Assembly: GCF_019799965.1 (NCBI RefSeq)
Contig: NZ_JABGCJ010000003.1
Location: 248,001 to 312,000 of the forward strand
Reading direction: 5' to 3'
Source of the DNA: Modestobacter italicus
Lineage (GTDB): Bacteria; Actinomycetota; Actinomycetes; Mycobacteriales; Geodermatophilaceae
Length of the DNA stretch: 64,000 nucleotides
Shown here: one piece after another, positions 58,501-64,000 of the stretch
Layout: every line of letters starts with the position of its first letter
How positions within the stretch are numbered: position 1 is the stretch's first letter
Made by a program: the position numbers and the translations under genes
The notes under the pieces: generated by a model
The model's database searches: none
The model's input: the letters and a program-made list of their open reading frames with translations, nothing else
What the model was told of the DNA's origin: nothing

Positions 58501-58919
58501 GCCACCGTCGGCGCGGCGACCGCGAGCCGCTCGCGCAGCGCCGGGTCGGTGTCGGGGTGCTCGGCCAGCGCACCCAGGCGCAGCCGCACCCGGGCGTTGA
58601 GCTCGCTGGCGGCCTTGCGGGTGAAGGTCAGCCCCAGTACCGCCTCCGGAGCGACCAGCTGGTTGGCCACCAGCCAGGCGACCCGCGCCGCCATCGTCTC
58701 CGTCTTCCCCGACCCGGCACCGGCGACGACGACCAGCGGCCGGTCGACCGGCGCGGACACCACCCCGGCCTGCTCCGGCGACGGGGCGTAGGTCAGCCCG
58801 CAGCGGGCGGCGACCTCGGCCGGGGTGAGCAGCCGCGGCGGCTCGGGCGCCACGACCGGCACCATGCCGGGCAGGTCGAAGCTCAACTGGCCGTCGGAGG
58901 CCGTCGTCCGCGGCGTCAT
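55575..58919 (-). CDS. adnB: AdnB helicase-nuclease subunit
   Basis: A 1114-residue SF1 helicase-nuclease. N-terminal motor: Walker A VVAGAGSGKTETMAARVAW, Walker B LLDEYQDTSVGQLRM, III AVGDPRQSIYGWRGAS, V LTGHSAKGLEWDVVAVPG, VI VAVTRAKHLLL. The C-terminal RecB-type nuclease is GTAFHAWLEERFG, GRIDAVYATPDGGYEVIDWKTG and LAAYRL. In mycobacteria AdnB is the main DNA motor and partners AdnA in resecting double-strand breaks. Its ATG overlaps the adnA stop by 4 bp. Confidence 0.95.
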   Translation of the reverse strand: MTPRTTASDGQLSFDLPGMVPVVAPEPPRLLTPAEVAARCGLTYAPSPEQAGVVSAPVDRPLVVVAGAGSGKTETMAARVAWLVANQLVAPEAVLGLTFTRKAASELNARVRLRLGALAEHPDTDPALRERLAVAAPTVATYHGYAAGIVAEHGLRIGVEPGSGVLGPAMCWGQAATAVAGHTGDMSDVALGLVTTTEDVLQLAAELGEHDVTPAALRAWTARFEAQLTGYPDAGRKKGPYAEVLKVLARQRARVALLPMVEAFEARKRAAGAIDYADQVAYAARVAVTSAEVGRRERARWRVVLLDEYQDTSVGQLRMLEALFGGPGGHPVLAVGDPRQSIYGWRGASAGTIERFARTFPGTPDRPAERLTLSTSWRNDRAVLAVANAVAAALPEPEQPLPDLQPAPVAGPGAVHVGLYDTVAEETEALADRLERCWKGSEDAAPGAPAKRPTIAVLARRRAQLPGIAAALRARGLPVEVVGLGGLLDVPEVSDVVATLRVLVDPTAGDALGRLLTGARWRIGPRDLAALEARSRALVRERSAPAPVEDATPPEPGAPAAPTPPRERGSIIEALDDLGRPEAYSAEGHQRLRRLGRELAALRTRLGESLPDLVDEVVRSLGLETELASHPDVTPGGARTHLDALHEVAAQFSELAELPSLPAFLGYLADAEVRERGLEPGEVAVNPEAVQLLTGHSAKGLEWDVVAVPGMTVGQFPAKGDASDSWIRDPGAVPVDLRTTDRAELPRLHLPVPGSGDQAAVRDALEDYVAEWKDFGLAEEIRLGYVAVTRAKHLLLCSGSWWRDGKTVCGPSSLLLAVKQACEDGAGVVDAWAEPPADDAENPALAEWPVGVWPTDPLSSGRRRALTAAAELVAASRPHPLTAEALNATDDPLVADWLRDADLLLRERAEHSRGTVDVPLPAHLSVSALVALRRDPGELARRLRRPMPAAPAPLARRGTAFHAWLEERFGVSRLIDLDELPGSGDAAAAPDEALTALQTAFLGSEWADRQPVDVEAPFETPLGPLTLRGRIDAVYATPDGGYEVIDWKTGPVPGAAELAAAGVQLAAYRLGWSRLTGVPVERVSAGFHHVAAGVTLRPVDLLDEAGLLTLVTGA

Positions 58920-61900
58920 CGGGTGACCTGCCGGCCGGATTCCTGCATCGGGCAGCTGCGCCGGAAGGCGCACCGCTCGCAGTCTGTGTCGGTGCGCGCG
59001 GTGAACGACGCTCCGCCCATGCCCTCCCCCACCTCGGCGATCAGCTCGCCGGCCCAGCTCTCCCGCGGGTCGACGTCGGCCGGCAGCGGTGACTGCACGT
59101 GTTCCTTGGCGGCCTTCTGCGCGCCGCCGACCTGCAGCAGCGCCGCCCCGCCGGTGGTCGTGCCGTGGTCGGCGAACGCGCCCTCGGTGACCGCGAGCTG
59201 GTAGGCGGCGAGCTGGCCGTGCTCCTCCACCGCCCGGGGTGCGGTCTTGCCGGTCTTGAGGTCGACGACGACCAGCCGGCCCTCGCCGTCGCGCTCCAGC
59301 CGGTCGACCTGGCCGCGCAGCCGGGCGCGGCCGACGGTGACGTCGAAGTCCTCCTCCGCGGCGACCAGCTCCCGGTCGGCCCGGGCGTGCCAGGCGAGGA
59401 ACTTGGTCAGCATCTCCTGGGCTCGGTCCCGCTGCCGCTGGTCGAACCAGCCCGGCCCCAGGTCGAGCCCGTCGAGCTCGGCGTCCAGGACGGCGGAGGC
59501 GTCGGCGGGCGGCAGCCCCTCGGCGACCTGCTGGGCGACGTCGTGCACCGCCGAGCCGACCGTGCGGGTGGCCTCGGGAGCCGCCTCCGCCCCGACCGCG
59601 CCCAGCACCCAGCGCAGCGGGCACCGTTGGAAGGTGTCGATCGCCGAGGGACGCACCGGCACGACGTCGTCCGGGTCGACCAGCGGCGCGTCGTCGGACA
59701 GCGGGGCGAGCCCCCACCACCCCGCCGGGTCGGCGCCGGGCACCCGCTCCTCGGCCAGCCGGCGCAGCACCGCGGCCGCGCTGGACCGCCGGGCCGGTGG
59801 CGTCTGCGGGTCGGTGAGGTGGCGGCGCAGCTCGGCGACGAGCGCCGGCAGGGTGAGCTGCCGGGGCAGCGGGGTGTGCGGCCGGACACCGTCGCCGTCG
59901 GCCGGCGGCGCGGCGACCAGGTCGAGGAAGCGCGAGGCGGTGGCCCCGGCGTCCCCGCCGTCCAGCGCGCCGTCGACGGCGGTGACCAGCAGTCGGCTGC
60001 GGGCCCGGGTGCAGGCCACGTAGAACAGCCGCCGCTCCTCGGCCAGCGCGTGGGTGCGCCGGTCCAGCGTCGCCGGGTCGGTGCCGCCGGCGGCGTCGAC
60101 GAGGTCCTCGGCGCCCAGCAGGCTGGCCCGGCTGCGCAGGTCGGGCCACACCCCCTCCTGCACGCCGGCGACGCAGACCAGGTCCCACTCCAGGCCCTTG
60201 CTGGCGTGGGCGGTCAGCAGCCGCACCGTCTCGCCCACCTGGGCGCGGGCCGCGCCGCTGTCGCCGGGCAGCTGCTGTGCGCCCAGGTGCTGCACGAAGG
60301 CCGCGACACCGGCGTGCGGCAGCCGGTCCACGAAGCCGGCGGCGGCGTCGAACAGCGAGACGACGGCGTCCAGGTCACGGTCGGCGACCGCGCCGGTCGG
60401 GCCTCCGGCCGCGCTGGCCCTGGCCCACCGGTTCGCCAGGCCGCTGGCCTGCCACATCGCCCACAGCACGTCCTCCGCGGTGCCGTCGGTGGCCAGCGCC
60501 AGCCGGCCGGCGGCCAGCACCGCGGACACCCGCAGGGCCGGGCGGGCGACGTGCTCGGGCACCGCGTCCAGCAGCGTGCGGTCGGCGAGCAGCGTGGCCA
60601 GCGGGGCGCCCCGCACCGCGGCGTCCTCGCCGCGCTCGGCCATCGCCCGCCGGGCCGCCCGCCGCAGCCGACGCAGGTCGAGCACGGTGGCGTTGCCCAG
60701 CGGGGAGGCGAGCAGCGCCTCGGCGCCTGCCTCGTCGAGGCCGGCCTCTCCTGCACCACCGTCGCCGGCGGGGGTGCCGGTGGCCGGCGGCAGCAGGGCG
60801 GTGAGAGCGGCCAGCAGCGGCTGGACCGCCGGTTGGCCGGCCAGCGCGACGTCGTCGGCGGAGACCGCGACGGGCACCCCGGCCTGGGTGAGCGCCCGGC
60901 GCACCGGGCCGAGACCGGACGCCGCCGACCGGACGACGACGGCCATCTGCGACCACGGGACGCCGTCGAGCAGGTGCGCCCGGCGCATCGTGTCGGCGAG
61001 GAAGGCCGCCTCCACCGCCGGGGAGTCGAAGACGTGCACCTCCGCCGAGCCCGGGTCGATGCCCTCACCGGGCACGAGACGGCGGTGCTCCCACGGCCCT
61101 GGCAGCCCCTCGGCGACCCGGCGGCTGACGGTGAGCAGCTCCGCCCCCGAGCGCCGGCACACGCCGAGGGAGAGGCGGGGCGCCGAGCGGCCGTCGCGCT
61201 GCCGGAAGCGGGTGGGGAAGTCGATGATCCCGCGGGGCTCGGCGCCCCGGAAGGCGTAGATGGCCTGGTCGGGGTCACCGACCGCGACCAGGTTGCCGCC
61301 GCCCCCGGCCAGCAGCTCGACCAGCTCGACCTGCGCCGGGTCGGTGTCCTGGTACTCGTCGACGAACAGCCAGCCGGCCCGCTCCCGCTCGGTGCGCAGC
61401 AGTTCTGCGTCGTCCCGGAGCTCGTCGATCGCGGTGCGCACCAGCTCGGCGGGGTCGTAGCCGGAGGCCCCGCCGCGGGCGATCGTCTGGAACCAGGAGA
61501 CGTCCTGGTACTGCCGCAGGAAGTCCGCCGCGGCCTCCCAGTGCGGCAGGCCGCGCTCCTTGCCCCAGGCGGCCAGCCGGCGGCTGTCGATCCCCCGTTC
61601 GGTGGCGCGCAGCAGCAGGTCGCGCAGCTCGCCGCGGAAGCCCTCGGTGCCCAGCGCGGCGGCGAGGTCGGCCGGCCAGCGAACGGCGCCCTCCTCGTCG
61701 GCGTCACCGCGCAGCAGCTCGGCGACCACGGCGTCCTGCTCGGCGGAGGTGAGCAGTCGTGGCGCCGGCTCACCGCGCAGCACCGCCGCCCGGCGCAGCA
61801 CACCGAAGGCGTAGGAGTGGAAGGTGCGGGCGACCGGCTCGCGGATGGTGCGGCCGACCCGCGCGGTGATCCGGGTGCGCAGCTCGGCGGCCGCCTTGCG

Positions 61901-62149
61901 GCTGAAGGTGAGCACCAGCAGCCGTTCGGGGTCGGCGCCGGCGTCGATCCGGGCGGCGACCGCCTCGACGATCGTGGTGGTCTTGCCGGTGCCCGGGCCG
62001 GCCAGCACCAGCAGCGGCCCGCCACGGTGGTCGACCACCGCCTGCTGGGTCGGGTCCAGCCGGGGCCGGACGACCGGCACCGCCTCCGGCTGGACCAGCC
62101 GGTAGACCGGTGCCGTCTCGACCGCTGCGCTCCCCGTCTCCCCCCGCAC
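58916..62149 (-). CDS. adnA: AdnA helicase-nuclease subunit
   Basis: A 1077-residue partner of AdnB. The motor has LAGPGTGKTTTIVEAVA, FVDEYQDTDPAQ, VGDPDQAIYAFRGAE, TAHASKGLEWDLVCVAG and VACTRARSRLL. The C-terminal RecB nuclease has GSAVHDVAQQV, LRGQVDRLERDGEGRLVVVDLKTGK and QLAAYQL, and an iron-sulfur-type cysteine set (FQRCPLRW; DCERCAFRRSCP). The complex processes double-strand breaks in mycobacteria in place of RecBCD. The start GTG at 62149 has a weak ribosome site. Confidence 0.95.
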   Translation of the reverse strand: MRGETGSAAVETAPVYRLVQPEAVPVVRPRLDPTQQAVVDHRGGPLLVLAGPGTGKTTTIVEAVAARIDAGADPERLLVLTFSRKAAAELRTRITARVGRTIREPVARTFHSYAFGVLRRAAVLRGEPAPRLLTSAEQDAVVAELLRGDADEEGAVRWPADLAAALGTEGFRGELRDLLLRATERGIDSRRLAAWGKERGLPHWEAAADFLRQYQDVSWFQTIARGGASGYDPAELVRTAIDELRDDAELLRTERERAGWLFVDEYQDTDPAQVELVELLAGGGGNLVAVGDPDQAIYAFRGAEPRGIIDFPTRFRQRDGRSAPRLSLGVCRRSGAELLTVSRRVAEGLPGPWEHRRLVPGEGIDPGSAEVHVFDSPAVEAAFLADTMRRAHLLDGVPWSQMAVVVRSAASGLGPVRRALTQAGVPVAVSADDVALAGQPAVQPLLAALTALLPPATGTPAGDGGAGEAGLDEAGAEALLASPLGNATVLDLRRLRRAARRAMAERGEDAAVRGAPLATLLADRTLLDAVPEHVARPALRVSAVLAAGRLALATDGTAEDVLWAMWQASGLANRWARASAAGGPTGAVADRDLDAVVSLFDAAAGFVDRLPHAGVAAFVQHLGAQQLPGDSGAARAQVGETVRLLTAHASKGLEWDLVCVAGVQEGVWPDLRSRASLLGAEDLVDAAGGTDPATLDRRTHALAEERRLFYVACTRARSRLLVTAVDGALDGGDAGATASRFLDLVAAPPADGDGVRPHTPLPRQLTLPALVAELRRHLTDPQTPPARRSSAAAVLRRLAEERVPGADPAGWWGLAPLSDDAPLVDPDDVVPVRPSAIDTFQRCPLRWVLGAVGAEAAPEATRTVGSAVHDVAQQVAEGLPPADASAVLDAELDGLDLGPGWFDQRQRDRAQEMLTKFLAWHARADRELVAAEEDFDVTVGRARLRGQVDRLERDGEGRLVVVDLKTGKTAPRAVEEHGQLAAYQLAVTEGAFADHGTTTGGAALLQVGGAQKAAKEHVQSPLPADVDPRESWAGELIAEVGEGMGGASFTARTDTDCERCAFRRSCPMQESGRQVTR

Positions 62150-62200
62150 CCCTCGATGAGACCACGGGGGGACGACAGTCCCCGTCGCCCCGCCGGGCCC

Positions 62201-62509
62201 TCAGTGGTCTGCGTCGGGCCAGCCGACCGCCGCGAGGTCCACCCGGGGACCACGCAGCGGCACGCCCTCGGCGGCCAGCAGCTCCAGCTGCCGGACCCGC
62301 ACCGGCTCGGCGGCCGTGCCGTCGGCCCGCACCACGCGGTGCCACGGCACGGCCGCGCCGCCGCCGGACAGGGCACGCGCGACCCGCCGGGGCCCCACCC
62401 CGACCAGTCGCCCGATGGCCCCGTACGTGCTCACCCGCCCCGGCGGGATCGCCTCGACCACGTCGTAGACGGCCTCGTCGACGTCCGCCGGGTCGGGTGG
62501 ACCGGTCAT
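62201..62509 (-). CDS. Alkyltransferase-like (ATL) DNA lesion-binding protein
   Basis: A 102-residue MGMT-domain protein. It has the DNA-binding helix (GRVSTYGAIGRLVGVGPRRVARALS) and the active-site loop VPWHRVV, where the usual alkyl-accepting Cys of PCHRV is Trp. That change defines ATL proteins, which bind O6-alkylguanine and flag it for nucleotide excision repair. AGGAGCGCAGG precedes the ATG. It is 51 bp downstream of adnA on the same strand (Rv3204 position). Confidence 0.92.
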   Translation of the reverse strand: MTGPPDPADVDEAVYDVVEAIPPGRVSTYGAIGRLVGVGPRRVARALSGGGAAVPWHRVVRADGTAAEPVRVRQLELLAAEGVPLRGPRVDLAAVGWPDADH

Positions 62510-62532
62510 CCTGCGCTCCTGCTCGACGACGC

Positions 62533-63564
62533 TCAGCCCTGGAAGAAGCTGTTCTCGGTCCACCACGCGTAGAGGGCGCTGACGTCCTCCTGGGTCGTGC
62601 CGGGTGCGCTGACCAGGCCCTCGGTCAGGTACTCGTCGTCGGTCCAGGCGATCTGCACGGTCCCGTCACCGACGATCGTGCAGGCCACCAGCCCACCGGT
62701 CACACCGTCGATCGTCCACTCGCCGTAGCCGACGGTCGTGGAGCAGTCGTCCTCACCGGTGAGCGCGGTCAGCCCCGCGCCGCCGGTGTCGGCCTCGAAC
62801 ACCGCGTCCAGCGTCGCGACGTCCGGGTAGCGGTGGAAGACCGCCTCCGCCGCACCCGGCTGGGTCTGCGACGCCCCGCACGCGGCGGCGGCCACGTCGC
62901 CGTCACCGGCCAGCGGCTGCTCGACGCAGTCGACGAAGTCGCTGGGCAGCTGCGCCAGGAGGTCCTCCGCCGCGGGATCGACCGGGGCCGGCGAGGACGA
63001 CGGTGCCGGTGCGCTGGACGAGGGACGGGACTGCGCGGAGTCCGTCGCGCCGGCCGCGGTCTCCTCGTCGTCGCCGCCGAGGGTGATCACCAGGGCGATC
63101 GCGACCAGCAGCACCAGGGCGAGCGCGGCGACCGTGGTGATGACGCTGGTCCGCTTCCGGCCGCCGTCGGGGCCACCCGGCCCACCCCAGCCAGGGCCCC
63201 CGGGACCGCCCGGGTGCGGCGGCTGGGCCGGCACCCCGAAGCCACCGACCAGGGTCGGGGGACCCGCCTGTGCCGGTGGCCCGCCCCAGCCCGCGGGCTG
63301 GCCGGGCTGCGGCGCCCACCCGCCGGGCGCCGGCGGCTGACCCGGCTGCTGCCCCCAGCCGCCCGCGCCGGCCGGCGGCTGTCCCCAGCCACCCGGACCG
63401 GCCGGCTGACCCGCCGGTGGCGTCCAGCCGCCCGGTCCGCCGGGCTGCCCCCAGACGCCACCGGGCTGCGGCGGCGGGACCTGCCCCCAGCGCCCCGGGT
63501 CGGGCTGCTCACCGGGCCGCCCGTCCGGCCCGTGCGGCGGGTTCCCCTGCGGGGGCTGGCTCAT
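62533..63564 (-). CDS. Pro/Gly-rich membrane-anchored protein with extracytoplasmic domain
   Basis: A 343-residue protein. Residues about 1-125 are a Pro/Gly/Gln/Trp low-complexity segment with GGW-GQPP-type repeats. A transmembrane helix follows (about 140-162, VITTVAALALVLLVAIALVITLGG), then an Ser/Pro linker and an exported domain (about 205-343) with four Cys that could form two disulfides (DCVEQPL, AAACGAS, DDCSTT, LVACTI). The overall plan is common in actinobacterial secreted or lipid-anchored proteins. Function unknown. No ribosome site stands out at the ATG. Confidence 0.8.
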   Translation of the reverse strand: MSQPPQGNPPHGPDGRPGEQPDPGRWGQVPPPQPGGVWGQPGGPGGWTPPAGQPAGPGGWGQPPAGAGGWGQQPGQPPAPGGWAPQPGQPAGWGGPPAQAGPPTLVGGFGVPAQPPHPGGPGGPGWGGPGGPDGGRKRTSVITTVAALALVLLVAIALVITLGGDDEETAAGATDSAQSRPSSSAPAPSSSPAPVDPAAEDLLAQLPSDFVDCVEQPLAGDGDVAAAACGASQTQPGAAEAVFHRYPDVATLDAVFEADTGGAGLTALTGEDDCSTTVGYGEWTIDGVTGGLVACTIVGDGTVQIAWTDDEYLTEGLVSAPGTTQEDVSALYAWWTENSFFQG

Positions 63565-63660
63565 CGTGCGACCTCCGACTCGACTGTCCGGGGACGGAGC
63601 CTAGGGGCCGCCGGCCGACGGCGGCTGCGTCCGTCGGTGTCGAGTGGGTGCACGGCGGGT

Positions 63661-64000
63661 TCAGCCGCGGCGACCGAACCGGGCCAGCAGCCGGGTCTGC
63701 AGGTCGGCGCCGGGCGGCACGTCCAGCGGCGCGGCGAACAGCCCCGGGACGCCGTCCTCGCTGAGGTGGGACTCGGCGTAGCGGAAGGCGGCGGCGACCA
63801 GGTCCGGGTCCAGGTGGGTGTCGCCGTGCACGGCCCGGGCGAGGTCCCAGGCGTGCACGGTCAGGTCCGCGGTCATCTCGGTCAGGTACTCCGCGGCGCT
63901 CGCCGGGCCGGAGGAGAGCTGCACCGTGCGGTCGGGCGAGGAGAGCCCCGCCCAGGCGGTGAGCGCCTCGTCGGCCGCGGTCTCCCAGGCCAGCAGCGGG
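63661..64000 (-). CDS. TIGR03086-like metal-binding protein, 3' part
   Basis: The 3' 113 codons of a minus-strand gene whose start lies beyond the window. EMTADLTVHAWDLARAVHGDTHLDPDLVAAAFRYAE is typical of the DinB/maleylpyruvate-isomerase-like family TIGR03086, in which the HAWDLARA His is a metal ligand. Many members depend on mycothiol. Nothing more can be said from this fragment. Confidence 0.75.
   Translation of the reverse strand, partial: PLLAWETAADEALTAWAGLSSPDRTVQLSSGPASAAEYLTEMTADLTVHAWDLARAVHGDTHLDPDLVAAAFRYAESHLSEDGVPGLFAAPLDVPPGADLQTRLLARFGRRG

Noticed and set aside
59099-62572. Plus-strand open frames opposite adnA and adnB (over 1100 codons)
   Set aside because: No recognisable domain; the opposing genes carry complete helicase and nuclease motifs.

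Overview
This window is high-GC actinobacterial chromosome. Gene content and order point to the Geodermatophilaceae (Blastococcus, Geodermatophilus or Modestobacter-like). Support comes from WhiB-family proteins, a SigR/RsrA mycothiol redox switch, mycoredoxin, AdnAB, ribosomal protein bL37, frequent GTG starts and many genes whose start codon lies 6-7 nt after a -10 hexamer (leaderless transcripts). The family assignment is inference. No phage, IS element, CRISPR array or plasmid module was found.

Layout. (1) About 0-15 kb is a core block in nearly the same order as Mycobacterium tuberculosis Rv3218-Rv3228: a DAGK-family lipid kinase, whiB1, a PdtaS-type kinase, a biotinyl-domain protein, rsrA/sigR, an SRAP (HMCES/YedK) protein, aroA and rsgA. 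Inserted in it are a degenerate biotin-carboxylase-like protein, bL37, ybaK, a membrane spermidine-synthase-like protein and a semialdehyde dehydrogenase. (2) About 15-33 kb is more variable: an S51 peptidase, hisN, a xylulokinase-like kinase, a GAF-ANTAR regulator, a cystathionine beta-synthase/gamma-synthase pair, MetAP divergent from a small XRE regulator, a GT2 glycosyltransferase, P450 plus ferredoxin, a pyruvyltransferase-like protein, galTK and an SNF2 helicase flanked by two initiator tRNA genes. (3) About 33-62.5 kb matches M. tuberculosis Rv3193c-Rv3204: UPF0182, a PDZ-Lon-like protease, a zincin_2-family protein, an E1-like protein, AarF, whiB7, uvrD2, mrx1, nudC, adnB/adnA and an alkyltransferase-like protein. 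Added to it are an M16 peptidase pair, an ANTAR protein and a kinase-like protein without a P-loop. The two conserved blocks are in swapped order relative to M. tuberculosis.

Functional themes. One is redox and antibiotic stress sensing (WhiB1, WhiB7, SigR/RsrA, Mrx1). Another is DNA repair (AdnAB, UvrD2, ATL, SRAP, SNF2). A third is cysteine/methionine metabolism (CBS, CGS, MetAP), and a fourth is galactose use (galTK). A PdtaS-type kinase and two ANTAR proteins suggest RNA-level antitermination control.

The most unusual signals are non-coding. About six copies of a 58-61 bp stem-loop family sit exactly 1 nt after TGA stop codons, and their outer stems co-vary. A perfect 26-bp tandem repeat array is grown from the 3' end of the lipid kinase gene. 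The whiB7 leader is about 0.65 kb, with a WhiB7-type promoter, a 114-codon ORF and an attenuator-like terminator. Several proteins appear to have lost hallmark residues: the biotin carboxylase-like protein, the uridine-kinase-like protein, the NudC zinc ribbon and the UvrD2 tetracysteine.
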